Below, in pieces: positions 34,231 through 49,200 of a stretch of DNA of 64,000 bases. Source of the stretch: Dromaius novaehollandiae (Eukaryota; Chordata; Aves; Casuariiformes; Dromaiidae); the NCBI RefSeq assembly GCF_036370855.1, contig NC_088099.1:26875501-26939500 (forward strand), given 5' to 3'. The notes under the pieces are model-generated. The model was not told the origin of the DNA. It was given only the letters and a program-made list of their open reading frames with translations, and did no database searches. Position 1 is the first letter of the stretch, and each line of letters opens with the position of its first letter. The position numbers were made by a program, and so were the translations under genes.

Positions 34231-37200
34231 CTAAAAGAAGCGAACAGTATTTCTGCTGTAATTACAAATAGGAAAAGATTCAACAGAAACAAAACTGATA
34301 GTGTAACTTCTCTTTTTTTAACCACAGATCCTCTTTTCTCCATCAACATTTTTTGTGTGTGGATTTAACAGTTCATCTCTATTGGTTTACATTTCACTTT
34401 GGGGGAGAAGTTTTCATCACATTTACAGTAAGATGAGCAATAGACTTAAATTCAGTTAGGATCCTAAAAGATTTAGGATGAAGCTGTTGCATTTAATATA
34501 GCAAGTAATTTATATTAATGTACCACAAGGCAAGGAAGGAATATTTAATAAAGTGAGAGAGAAGCAGGAGAATAGATAGTGAAAAAGGAGAAAATATTCA
34601 GGGGAAGATTTCAGCATAAAACCCCCTCTAGCATGTCAAAGCTAGAGAACCATCAGAAAAACATACAGGACATGAAGAACTGCAAGGAACTTCCATAAAT
34701 GTGGTAATAATGATATTGGTGAATAAGCTATGTATACAACTTTGTTTTTATGTCAACACAACATACAGACTCCGCATCCATATGGAATTTTCTCAATCTT
34801 TCTGCCTATACCCAACCTCCAGTTCTTCCTTATCTCCTCTTTCTTATTTTTTCCTTTTTCTACTAACTAAAATGAATCAATGGGTCAACTACTGACTTTA
34901 TCTGCAATGCCATAAATCTGAGTGACTCAGCATAAACCAGTGGAGTTTCTCCTGTTTCTTGAAATGTCACTGGAAATTAGAATGTTTTTCATTGATTTTA
35001 CATCCATTCTGTTGTTCTGGTCAACAATCTCTACTTCTTGACTCACTAAGGCCCTGACTGTGCAAGCTATTTAAAAAAGGATGGGACTTTGTGATATGCT
35101 CAGCCCTAGGGATATCACAGTGTACTTAAGACCATGATGATTTAGAGCCTGAACTCTGTATTTAAACCTCCTGTGGTCATGAACATTCACAGACACAGTT
35201 TGGCTCATCTGTTTTCTCAAAGCCTGCTGTATTTACAGCACTATCTGGTGCTGTAAAATTCCATCCTCTCCATTAACCTTTATTATAGCACTCTAGCCCT
35301 ATATACATCTGTTTCAATCACCTAACACCAGCAGAGAGAATTATATTAATTATTATTAATTATATTAATCTATGATTGTTTTTGGCTAATAAATGTCATG
35401 TATTCTGACACATAATAATAACAAAATAGGTATGACTATTGATGTGACCCTGTGTGATCCTGTTTAAGAGCCATCCCTTACCTGACTACGCTGATGCTCT
35501 CCAGATATACAACATTGTATTCCCAGAAATTTTCCCTGAAAACACTTAGTTCGTCTTCCTTTCAGTTTCAGTCAGTTGTCTCTAAATTCAGTGGGCATAG
35601 TTCTCATTTTTCCTTTGTCATTTTGTATCACGCCAGAAGAATCACCGCTCACAGGGTAATGTCAGCGGAGCCACAATGCAGAGGAAGTAGCGTATGTAGC
35701 AGGATTTTTTCTGCTAGCAGGATGCCTGTGCTTAGTTCTTCCCCCGCAATACAGGAAACTGTCAAATATAACTGAGATTTAGTTGGCATATTTTTACAGC
35801 CAAAAATTTAAATACCCCCTTGAGAGTCTTCTGCACTGTCAAAGATGGAGAGTGTGTTGAGTGAGCAAGAATATTAGGGCCAAGGGGGAAAATGGCATCC
35901 CAGTAATTAATTTGCTTGTTTGACATGAGTGCTTCAGTGTTAACTATCTAACCAACACTAGCAATGTTCTTTTAATACAGGGTAACTGAACTGAGATTGC
36001 TCCCTTTAGAGCTTGGGTAGTTCTCTGCTGCACCATGTTGACAGAAACAGCGAATTAATAACATAATTAAGGAAGAGTAAGTATTGGGTAAACACTAGTT
36101 ATGAATATGATGCCCTATAAATATCTGTAAAGAGCAACAAGAACAAACTGACAAAAGGATTCTAGTACAGATACTAAGTACTCTTTAAGGAATACTAAGT
36201 ACTCTTTAAGGAATTAAAAAAGAAATTAACTATCAGTTTATGGTGTAAAATCACATACCCTAGAACCACCAGCAAGATCAGGAATAGCAACAAATTCATA
36301 TATTCCAAAGTCATCCGAAGCACTTTCATGTCCTAAAGTTAAAACAAACAAAACATTAAAAGAATGTATCAACGTGTAATATGAATCCAGAAAAGACAGC
36401 TTAAATATGGCTGGGCAAACTCATTTGGCCTAATTTTTAAAACATCTGCATGTTGTTTTTCTGAACTGTTTTAAACCATTCGACTGCCGAGATCCTAAAC
36501 TGTCTCTACCATGGAACAACGCAGGGCAGCTGCACAGCCAGTTAGCACAGTGCTTGGCTGTATTCAACACCTCAGACTAAGCAGAGAGCAGCAAGGCCTC
36601 TCACTAACTTCATTAACAGTTTTGGTAGAGCCATTGGGACTCTCTTTGTTGGAGAACTAAACGTGCAGCTAACCAAGGCCCGTTCCACGACCATGAGACT
36701 GAACTACTTTCATTCCTCGTAGACAAGGGACCTAGTCCATAAGCTCAAGATATGTCTACACATTAGTGTGGGGCAGTATCACCTGAGTCTCTTATAACGC
36801 TGAGATATAAACAGGATCATGTTACAGGTGTCACAATATTAAACCAGTTGACAAATTGTACCTGGGACTTCAAATACAATCTGTCGTTTGGGTAGAGGTC
36901 TCTTTCTCTACCCTCATTAACTTGTCACTGTCTAGGAGATCTGAGACTCTTGGTAGTCTCGTGGAACTTCGTTCCACGGTACAGCCTGCAGCATTAAAGA
37001 CAGCACTGGGATTCTCTCCTCTTGTAACACTTGCTGGTGTCAAGGACCCTCTGTGCTAGAGTAAATTTTTCTTACCTTCCTAAGCTCCATAAACTTCCCT
37101 ATCTTCTCACATGTAGCAGCTATGGTGCTTTCTGATGCTTTGTCAGGGAAGGGATGGGAAGAAAAGTACCACTCCTGCGCAGGATGGCCTATATCCAGCT

Positions 37201-40200
37201 TTTCCTTTCCAGGATTACGTGGGATTATGAAGGGAAAGGAAGCAGTGACAAAAACACACTGGGACCAGCTGACTGAGAGAGGGGTAGCACAGAATGGGGT
37301 AGAGACTAAAGTATATATAATGTAATATCATATTATGATTTCATGATTCTGGCATTGCTTGATGCCAGGAACATTCAGAAGTGTGATCCTCCCATTCTAT
37401 TTGTCTCTCGCTGCTATACCATAACAATACTAATTTATTTCATCTTGGTCAGAACAGCAGGAATACAGGCAAATACGGTTTTAACTTGCATTAGCAGCTT
37501 GAATTCAAGCCAAGAGCAGGCTATGTACATACTGCTGTGAACTCCAGACAAGAGCTACACCCATGCTGACCTGTCAGGATTTTGGTTTTATCTTAAGTCA
37601 GCTAACACAGGTGTTTACAACCTGAGTTCAAAACACTTCCTTTCCTTCTTTCTTTTTGTATCCAGAGATGCTCATTTTTGCAGAAATGGAATTTGACCTT
37701 TTGCTCACATTTCTTTCATTCGCATTACCTGCAAATGTCTGTGCCTTTCTGTAATCAGTCTCTGGCCTAGAAAACATAAACATGATTTTCAGATTGATGT
37801 CACTGGCTAAGGAAAGAAAATTAATATGAAAAAATGCAACTCTGTTGGTGGAAAGGACTTCAAGACCTACAAATGACTTATTTTCATACCTGCTCTGCAG
37901 CTTCTGTTGTATCACTGAAAAGAAGAGATAAAGAAAAGTCATTCTTTTTGTTCTAATGTTCTAAAAGAATAGCTGCAGGGTGCTTACCCTTTACATACCT
38001 TTATATGGCTGATATCTTTTCCATAAGAATAGAAAGGCCATAACTAGGATCAAAAGTAATGAAATTCCAGTTATTACTGCAAGAGATGACAAAGATTTTC
38101 CTTTCTGGGCCAGCTTCTCCAATCCTGTGTCAAAGAAGATGAGTACTGCGTTTAGTCTCCTGCTCTGTATAATGTGCTATTATGACACAGAAAAATGCAT
38201 CTTGGAATTCATTTGAAACTAGTAAAACTGTATGTATACATATATATACACACACTCTATATATACTATATATTTATAAAAAATAGATATAAAACTTTGG
38301 TTATTTTGAATTGGTAATGATTTTTTCCTACAAAGCACTTAAATTGGAAAAATAATCATATATGTTTCAGAAATGAGTCCAGAAAGGATTGGTACCTGAA
38401 GCTAGCTGAAAGTCAGTAAACATAATCCAAGAGTTACTGAACTTAATCTTACAGCATCAGAAAAAGTAGATGAATATTCTAGTCTTAGGCATAGAAGCTT
38501 TATTTTACCAAGAAAGTAGGTGACAAAGCCTATAGTTACTAAGGAAATGAACAGTAGAATTGAGATTAGAGATCAGGTCTTCTTGATCCCGTTACTGTGG
38601 ATTAACTACAAATGCTTTCCTGCGTAGGTTATCATTAGAGTATATGGAGTTCCATTGTGCCAGTCTTCTTGAGATCTGCAGACATATCAAGCAAATCATG
38701 AGGTGAAACAAATTTTTCCTCTTCTAAGGTTACAACTAAGTTCAAAAAAAAAAAAAAGACCTGCTTTAATTAAAACAAAAATATAATTGGCTTTCAAAGC
38801 ACTATATTTGCAAGCCAAGTTTAGAATTTGATAGCTGCTAAAACTGGCTTTCGAAAATGTAGTAAATGACATCCTGTCTCTTACTGAAGTCCTGTAGGAA
38901 CAGAGGAGTCAGGGTTTCTCTCATGTTGTGGTTTCCCTTAGTGATTGTCAGTAATGCTCACCTTGTAGCAGTGTGAGAATCACTCCTGATCGCTCCTTTT
39001 CTGCATAAGCCTTATGGGCCTAAATGGGGCAGCAAGTCCAATAGGGTCCATTAAATGAATATTTCTAAAGGCAGTCAAAAGGCATGCACTCTCAGGTGAG
39101 TACCAGTATTATCCAGACAAACCTCCAGCACAGCCTTTGGCATTGACATTATCATTTGGGATGTCTGTAGCAGGTTTGTGATTGGCGATGTAAACAACAA
39201 TCTATCATATAAGATTATACAAAAAGTCAGATTGTTTTGGTCATAACATGGTATATGAAAAAAGCTATTTAAAATTGTTTCAAATCAGTGGCCTGAACAT
39301 ATGCTTCTGTTATCTGAATTGTAACTGGTGAGTTAGTTTAAGGATAAAAACTTCACTTGCACATCTGTGACCCAAGTTCAGTAGGTACAGTGGTGGTTTC
39401 TTTATTTCAGTTACTGATGCCTAGTTGCTGAGGGAACTACATCCATTGACTCTTGATGTAGATAAAATATAGTGTTTTGTTTAATAGCTGCAATTTTTCT
39501 ATTTTACAAGATATTTCTCAAGATCTGATTGTCAGAAGATTCAGGGAACAGAAGAACAGGGCCTTCTCATTCCAGCCACAGTACCGAAAGCACAACCACT
39601 TATAAACCTAACTTTGTTTTCGCTAGAACTTTGGTCTTTTATGTGTCAGTGTAAGATGTCTTTTTGTCTGGTTTACTCTGCCATTAATTTCTCAATAGGA
39701 AATTGGGCAGTGATTATGATTTCAGCTTGCATCTAGCTGGGATGGAGTTGTTGAGATAGAGTAACCCAGAAAAGATCAGCATGGTTTCAGTGTGGCCTTG
39801 GAGATGTCTCTCTGGTGTGCTATGTTTTACTCCTTGATGGAATAGCTGATCTTCAGTTAGTAGATCCTCCCCTCTCACTCTGGGGCTCCCTCAGACGTAC
39901 TGGAGACACAAGGCAACAGGCTCCCTGATTTCTAGAGGGAAAGGGCTAGCGTTCTGCCTGAGCATGGCTCATAGGCACTGAGTTACGTGGTACAATTTTT
40001 CCAACTTTAGAAATATGTAAGCTTAATGTGGATTATATGACAGAAGGACTAACGCTCGGGGTATGTATTAGAGCCACCTCAACAATATACAGAACGTGCA
40101 CGCATGCATTCTACATTCCTATCAGATGTGCTGCAGCTCCTCACAGGGATTATAAATGAATATTCTCCTCGCTGTTTCAGTGTTTGGCTTTCAGCGTAGG

Positions 40201-43200
40201 TCCCTGTTCATAGCAAACTACATGTAAATGAAGTGGTTCTTCCTCTCCCTATGGGTTGTTAAGTCTCCTGAATGGTTGGAGCTGGTCCCTTGTATCTAAC
40301 TAGCAGTGCCTGCATTGTATACATTTTCCGCTCCGTGCATAAAAAGGTAGTTTGTTGGTCACCGGTACAAATGCAATTTGTCTCTCAGATTGTCAGCCCT
40401 TACTTAAATAAATAAAATGAAATACCTCATCAAGTGCAAATATCACAAAGATAGTGGTATACAGCCTATAACACAGCAGCAAATGTGATTGATTATAGTC
40501 TCTAATATTATAACCATATGCCTAAGATTGTGAAGTACAGTGCTTTTATCCTGGCTTTGCCAATAGAATAAAGAATTATAATAACAGTGATCAAGCAAAT
40601 AATTTCTAGGTGGAAAACCATCAGTTGAAAGCAGGGAATGCCTTTTTCTGGGAAAAAAGAAACCAGTGCAGATTATAGTTGGAATAGCCCAGATCCAATG
40701 CTTTATGACAGTTCATAGTTTGAACCTTATGTGCATAGTTTGAACACCTTTAAGGTTGTACAATGCACAGACTGCAGGACTCTTTCTGTTAATATGGCAT
40801 TACTAGCTAACTGAAGGCTGAAGACAGCACACTCCAGTGGCTGGTCACAGGAATAGAGGTTAAGACAACAGTATTAACTGCTAGAACTACTTCGGCCCTA
40901 TCGTAAGTATGGCTGTATGCATGTCTCCTTCCCTCTGGGTTTATTCCTTGTTTGAAACACATTGATATTCATACTTCTCTCAAGCAATTTGTGCTAGATG
41001 GGAGAGAAATCCTCCTAGCTGTAAGATCTATATAGTAGGAAGGGATAATTGAGCTATTGTATTTTTTTCTAAAGATTTTTAGATCACAGACAGTCTGGTT
41101 GTTGCTCAAATCCCATCAGAAGCTAATAAATTATGTTCATGTGTATTCAGGTCCAAATATATTCATAGTATTTCTTTCCTTTGCTCAGATTTTTTGCTGA
41201 GATATCCATGAACAGCAGTTTTCCAGCAGAACTTATGGATTTTTTTGATTAAAATACACAGAATAAAATGTTTGAAAAAAGCTTTATCTAGGTGAAATAT
41301 TTTTAATTAGGAAATGCACATTTTTAAGTGCAACTGAACTTACAAAGCTATAGATTTTGCTTTCTTTTGGGCTTTGAAAGGAAATCTCAGATTAATTTAT
41401 TACTATCACGGTATTGATGAATATCCACGTTCAAATCATAACTATTGTTAACTCTCAGGAGAAATGCCATTTTCATTTCTAATGGCACATAGCAGCTCTG
41501 TTTGTGTTTTCATTCTCCACCAACTGCAGTGTTTAGTTTTAAAATGCAGTATTCTCACTGTAAAGGTGTAACCTGTCTTCCTTCCAGTATATTTAAGGCC
41601 ATGGCTTTGTGATGGTTACGCAAGGCAGCCTGAACAATGGACATCTGCTCTCCTTCTTTATCTCACTAACAAATGGCTGAGCTCTTTGTTCTCAACAAGC
41701 AAAACTGCTTGCTTTAATTTTCTAAAAGGCAATGAATTAGATCTTGTTGAACACCAGCAGCATACATTCCTTATCTGAAAATACTTCTGTTGATCCTTAA
41801 TAATAAGAGATACTAGATTTCCTCAACTTTAATTCTTTACTGTGTGCTCTTCTTGGAGATTTTCCCAAAAAATTGTTTGTTGCTATTTAATACAGACACA
41901 ATCTGATGCAGGAATGTATGGGAAATAAAGGAGACATGGATTCAGCAGGACTTAGCAGTAAACTCATAGATTCTAAACAATGAAAGAAAGTTAGTGTTTA
42001 CAAGCAGATCGTAATAAAACCATTGAGCAGGACTGCAAATACAGCTTGTATTATTGTCATACACTAAGCTAAGATTCTTATCATTGCTAATCACACTGGA
42101 AAAGTATTAAAGGACCCTCACTGCTGTTAGCCTCTGCCTGCTTACTTTGGTCAGTGATGTGTGCTTGAAACTATCCCATGTATTGATCACCTAGCAGCCC
42201 TAGGACTGACTCTCAGTTCCTAAGACTGAGACAGGGAGCCTTGGACAAAATCTATCCATGGTAAGAAAGGCCTAACTGGGCATTCGACAGATTTCTACAT
42301 CATTTTCTCCATTTATCTTTATAATTTTTAAAGGCACAGAGTATAAAAATAGAGTAAGAAATATATAATCTGCTACGTTAATTGGTCCTGATGAGGTTTG
42401 CCTATTGAGAAAGTATTTCTACTCAAGGGATAAAGCTCCAAATGGCCAAACGTGTTTTAGTGCCAGACTCCCACAAAACTCCAACATCTTAGCCATGACA
42501 CACAAGGCTAAGCCATCCCAAGGCATGACACACACAGGGTAAAACCCCGACTCCCCTGAATGGCCCAAATCCCTTTTGCTTCGTTGTTATCAGGACTCAG
42601 TTCTCATATATATTCTCTAAGAATTACTTCCTCCTTCTGGGGTTGACATTATGCTCAATGCTGCATTTGCTTAGCAATTAATTAACGTTCTTACCTACAG
42701 AAGTAACAATCACTGTGAAGTGAGTTTCATCTCGTTTTCCGGTCACGTTGTTGAAAGCACGGCACATGTAATCTATTGTCTTCTGGGCCACTTTATCAGA
42801 TAAAACTTCCAGATGGGGTCCATATTTGATTACATGAGTGGTATTGTCAGCCCTTTGAATCCAGGAATAAGTATTTGGTGGATTTGAATCTGCTGAGCAA
42901 TCAAACAGTATAGCTTCTCCTATGTCAACTGTAAAGACTGCCCCTATTTTCAGACCTTTATCTGATTTAACTCTAAGTCCGTAAGGTCCATCTGCATTGA
43001 AGAAAAAAAAATCATAGTGGAAAGATTTTAAAAAAGTAAATATTTAAAGTTTCATTAGAATTTTTTAATTAGGTTAGTCTTTAAAATGGCTATCATTAGA
43101 TTCAGTTTTTTCAGTTAAAAGGCTTTTGGTACAACAACTTGATCTGTACTAAGTTTATCTCAGACTACACCCACTTAATATTGATCTAATTGCTATTTAG

Positions 43201-46200
43201 GGAAACAGCACAGGTCTATGTATTGTTTAGTATGATAAAAATAAAGAAAACAGAAGAGCAGTTGGAAGAGTCATGAAGTAAAGGAGCAGTTCTTTTCCAT
43301 GGGCATATTTGACCCTTTATACTTAAATGCCAAACTCATTGGCACAATTCGTTTCTCTGCACATTTAAAGGTGAGCAAATTAACCTTGAAATATATAAAC
43401 AGCTACTGTAACACTTTGCAGCGTAATAATTATTCGTGCAGTTATACTACAGGTATAAGACAGAGTGGGGCATGCCATAGATAACTTCAGATACTGTTTT
43501 CCATAAATGACCATAGATAATGTCAGAAATTGTTCTCCATAAATGACTGTCAAAATAAAATTTAGCTTTTCCACCATTTAGTAGGCTTCTATTATTTCAA
43601 CATTTCAGTTTCTTTGAAGAGTAAGCCTTTGTGCCTAAAGAAAGCTAGGTTTCTGCAGATAATATAATTAGAAGAGGCACATATTGTCCAATGGCCATAT
43701 GTTTGTTACTCAGAAATTTGAGCAGGCAAGTATTTTCAGGGTATCGTCATAGGAAAATGGGAATGGAAATAATATATTCAAGTATGATAATATTTCCTAT
43801 ACTATTTTTAATAGATCATTTAGGATCCTGTTTTTTACATCTTAACATTTTGAAATCTACTTTTACAAGGATCTGAGTATAGAAAATAATGTAGAGACTA
43901 TAATAATTGAAAAGTGCTTTACTAAATTATCTTTTCCAGTCCAGAGAACTGATCACTTTAATGTTGATAATCCCCTAAGGGCTTACATGCATAATTAAAA
44001 ATGCACAAACCTAATATTAACAGATGCCACAAGAAGCCCGAAGAAAATATGCAGAGTGAACAGGAATCATCTTTGTGGTAAAGCTGCTGCCAAGGGACTC
44101 ACACAGAATGATATAGTAAAAGTTTGATAATGCAATAGTATGTCCATTTTAGATGGCATGATCAAGTAATGCTCCACCTTCCTATGGTTGGCTGGAAGCA
44201 TTAAAATAAGATAGCTGGTTTTGAATGTGAAATTTCCTGCTGTATTAACTGAAATACTGGCATGTTTCAGACTTCATTTCTTATCAGGACGTTCAGGCTG
44301 ACATTAGCCTTTAAAACATACACATTGTATTTATTTTGTGTTTATCTTATTTTTGAGATTGATTTATTTTTCAACAACACATAGGCAAACATCACACAGG
44401 CTATTTTCTGCGTGCCTTTTTTTCTTCTCTATTTATGAAGGGTTAGAAAAGAGAATGTAGGCTATCACACCACAAGCTCATTTTCATTCCTTTTTAACTA
44501 AATGCTCATATTTCACAATCTAAACTTGTCAAACTTTCTATTTTCTCTACTTATTTCTTAGTGGCAAGCTTCCTCCAGTCTCATTTTAAGGAAAGCCTAA
44601 CATCATGCCTAATATTTAGCTGGAAAATGCAGAAGAGATTCACTGCTTCATGAATCAGTACTGCTCCAAACTGTATTGCAGGGGGCACTGGGAAGAATCA
44701 AGGCATTTTTAAAAATCTCGATGCTGAGATGCAAGGCTCCCTGTTGCTCACAGGCTCTGTAGTTCCTGATCATTAGCTCTACTGTACCCAAGAGTCGGTT
44801 CACCATACAGTAATAAATACTTTGGGAAACTGCAAAGCTATCACTGCTAAACCTTTCACCTAGCTGATTTCACTCCAGCTGAACTTCTCTCTGCACAGGG
44901 AGGCCTTTCAGTACACCAGCCTCTCACTGGGGCTTACAGATAATAGAGATATATTTTGCTTGTTTGGATGGGAAGGGAGGGGGCCGTACTGAGCAGTGGC
45001 TTTTTCATAAATGAAAGCAAAACCACTCATGCATCCTTTATAGGAAGGAACACATTTTTTGCTTTTTGGGCTCCTCCCATCCAACTGTTCTTTCTGCTGT
45101 TAGCTTTTATTTTCACTGATAATATAAGTATTGGTATATGTGAATAGAAATTAATGGTAGGAATATCTGACTGGTCTCCCGTGCTCCCTCACTGCAAAAG
45201 AGTCAGAACTGACTTCTGCTTTTACATTAATATCATGACAGTGCAGCATAAATAAACAACACTAACAGCATAACTACACTTCTGTATGAAAGCTGCACAT
45301 CAAAAGAAACCATTACAAAACCACTGTGACACACACTGGCTGGGGAATATGTTTGAAAAAACAAAAAAAGAAATAGTGAAATCTTGGCAAGGTCTGAAAA
45401 GTAGCATTCTTTGATGAAATTAGGACAAGCACCAGGTAACCTTCCTGCTGTGCTTGGATCAGACTTTTGCCTCCTCCTGGACATCTGTACATCACTGCAA
45501 TACCTAAATATTAGGGAGCTGAGAGGCATCCCTCGTTTCATTAAAGGATGCTGTCATTCCCAATCTGAGGATGGTTCTGAAAAGCAGATGATTGATAGTT
45601 TCCTCTTTAGGACTAAATGTATTCTGGTTTTTGGAAGTCTAAAGGAAGGAAATCCCACTTAATCTATTAAATTCAACTCCATCACCACAATACAGTAGTT
45701 TCTGTTACAGCCTCTATGACAGCAGCTTCTTCCAGTCTTGAAATAATTTATTTCTGGATCAAACTACTGGAATAATAATGTTCTCTGGTACACTATCATT
45801 ATAGTAAATGGAGAAGTGGAATAATATCAACGAGAAACGAAGAACAAAACAAAACGCTTCTGATTCTCAGTGAAAAAGCTGAGTAACTGCCTTCATGGAT
45901 CATGCAGCTCTACTTCTCCTTTGCAGTATCATTCTCAACAGCAACAAGTCTCTTGTCTCAGTAAAGCCAGTTAACTAAATGACTTGTAAAATAATAAATC
46001 ACCTGTTCTGAGTAACAATTTACTGCTCTGTGGGAATATCTCCAATTGCTCCTATCACCATGAGACTGTTATAGTTTCCAAGCAGATGGCAGGTATTTAC
46101 TGTGAGTGACCTTTTTTTACCACTTCCAGTAACTCCCCCGCAGCAATGGCATATGGTACATAGAGATCCTGGGGCCTGTTCTGGATTGTTATTGACAACT

Positions 46201-49200
46201 GGTTGATGGAAGACAAACTGCCTCTGCTGGCAGAGGTGGACCTGAATTATGGGACTTAATATAGCTCAGGAAGCAAGATCCTCACTCCCATTACTGATTT
46301 GAACATGGGTAGTACTACAAGTATTGCAGTCTTTCAGTATTGCCTTGTTTTCTCTTAATATTTTCTTCAGATTTTAAATTATGCACAAAGAAAACCCTCA
46401 ATTCTGATGAAAGAAAAAACACATTCTGGAAATGTAAATACTTTTAACAATATTTCCATATGTGGAGAAAAACTGAATCTCAAAATATTTTAGTATACCA
46501 AAATCACTCAGAGAAAAGTTCCAGAAATTTGAATATTGAAATAACTTTGGAATTGTAAAATTCTGCAAAACAATAGGTTGAAAATAGGTTTTCATTTAAG
46601 AACTTAGAATGATTTTTCAAATCCATAGGAAAATACATGTAGTTCAATGAGGGAGAAGAGAGGAAGCAGTACAAGAACTGAGACTAAAGGGCACATAGCT
46701 TGTGAAAGCAAGCATCCCAGACACCCACCAGTGCAAGAAGCTCTCTGGAGCCAACTGTGCATGCAACAAATCAGAAATCTGAATGCTGAACAGACTGTGC
46801 CACAAATTAACAGAGAAGTCAGAATGGTTCCAACAGTGAAAGACATTTTTTTAGCCTGATCTGATTTTACTGCATTGTAAGAGATAGTTGTGCTGGATAC
46901 AGTGTCCCAATATTTTGTGTAGCTATTTTCTGAAGAGAGAGGCATAGAAGGCTCATTCATGTTTCATTAAAGGGAGAAAAGCGGTACAGGCAGCACATTC
47001 ATACATATGCAGCTCTCATTCTTAGCACCTTTAGCACTTAGGTGAGTTGAGATTGTGATTGTACAACAACAGACATTTTAAAATGTGCTCCTTGGAGGAA
47101 AGAATTAGTTTTTTTGTTATTATTAAAGGGAAGTTAATACTCCAACACTACTGGTTATTTCCTTGTAGAGCATTTTATCACGAGTCCTCCATCTAATGTG
47201 AATGGAAGCTCAATTCACATCTATTTAGATTCTTTTCTGAAGTTCCTTCATCTTCATGTTTGCACTGCTGTCATTTGTATAAGCCACACCTAAGGGATCA
47301 GATTTTTTCTAACAAAGTCTTTCTTAGTTTTCATTATTTGGACAGAACTTATTTCTCCTCTCCTGGTGCAATGTACAGACCCCCTTCTAGATGCCAGACA
47401 CCCCCCATCAGATTCTTCCAAGTTATAATTAAAAATAAATAAATAGCAGAATGGGTAATCAGAGAAAAAGGAGAAGGAAAATATGACTTAGTGAGAGGTA
47501 TAGCTACCTCATACCAAGTGTAAGGCATGAGCTGTCTATCAGCTGCCATATTACAGAGCTGGGCAAAAGCAGGAGCAAGCACCAGCACGTCCCATTCCAT
47601 TCCTTGTACTGTGCCATCCATGCTATGCCATTAGGTAAAATGGTTATATCTGAACAAGGCTGGTATGATGGCAAAGTCCTGACCTGCCCACTTTCAGCTC
47701 TCCTCCACTGAAAAGGACACTTTGAACCCTAAAGACATGAGGATTATAGCCTGACAAGGTCACATACAAAGCATGTGTTACTTGCAAAGCATGGAGGCAC
47801 TGAGAGCTGACATTACAGGAGGGATAAGGAACAAAGTGAGAGTGCCCTTTCTAAGATTTAAAGTATAATTGTTGATGTTTTGTCTGAGATTAAGCCAATC
47901 TTTTGTTTCCTCTAACTCCTTCGATGAGCTCAATCTACATTCATAGTTACAGTTTCGCAGGTGCTTTTTATATGCTTTCAAGACCTTAAAAATCAAAAAT
48001 AATGGTCTTTTTACCTAAATACAAACTTACCAGTTTGCTTAGAACTCATTTAAGCAAACATCTTAAAAGAACACCAACAAAAAACTCTCAGAATATGTCA
48101 CACCAGTGTCCTGTAGACAATGATACTAGCACTACTTCAGGCTATCATAGCCTGCTCATCATGGCCTATTACAACTTTTTTTGTGATGCTACTGGTCTAG
48201 TCTTCATCCTGATGCTATTTATAGGCACAGACACTTGAATGACATCTTTTGACTGCTGGGATTACTCACATGCCTAAAGTAAGCATGTGAGTACTGGCAG
48301 GAGCATGAAATTGGGTTGTTAGAGCTGCATAACAGGAATCTCCAGTCTGATTCTTCTCTTATCCTCACCATTAAATGTCTGTAAGAATGTTGTCCAAAGG
48401 GTTACCTTGTCATAAAGACAAAATTAAATCTGAATTGAGAATCTTCTTTTTAAGTATGTTAAAGAACAACGTACTTCTGCAGAGAGTTAATTTCTTTCAT
48501 TAGACTAATATAGTTGGAGAAAAAGGGTTTTGGGGCACACAAATCTCTCATCATGTGGGAAACAGAAACAGCCAGTTCCAAGCAAGGTAGAGGTTGGGCA
48601 CTCTTTCTTGGATTTTACCTAAACTGCTGAGTTCAAACTACCTACAAAACTTGTTTCTCTTATATTATTAAACCATTACAGTTTCCACAGTGCTATCTTT
48701 TTAGGGACCCATGCAAATAGATAGTGAAAAACAACAACAGTAAAATAATGAATAGTTCTGAAGCAAAACCGTGAGCATCTCCGAATTTTGTAGGGATCAG
48801 CATGTAACCTTATAATGGAGTTAAGGAAAACCTTGGGAACATAGGAATGGACTTTTTGTACCACTGAATTTAATTTTCCACTACCGTAAACAATCATATC
48901 ATAGAATCCCATTCATGAATTTGTCAAGTCCATTGTAAAAGCCGTTTGCAGAGCTTTTGCAGAACCTCATTACTACAATACGTCTGTACAAACATCTAGT
49001 TTCTGGTCAAAATGCATTCATGGCTAGCTCAGGGTTTATTCTTCCGCCAACATCATTCTTTATGCAGCTCTTTTTTTTCTCCCTCATGTTTATCGCTTGA
49101 TGTGGAAAGCAAATGCTTCTCCTTTCAGCTTTTATTTTGCTAAACCAAACTGAGTTCTTTTGGTCTCTTCTTGTAAGAAAGGGTCTCAGTTCCATTCTGT

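Noticed and set aside
37628-37728. Extension of the exon 6/intron 6/exon 7 frame past the exon 7 donor
   Set aside because: The donor GTAATG after exon 7 and the good match of exon 8 to human show this is intron read-through.
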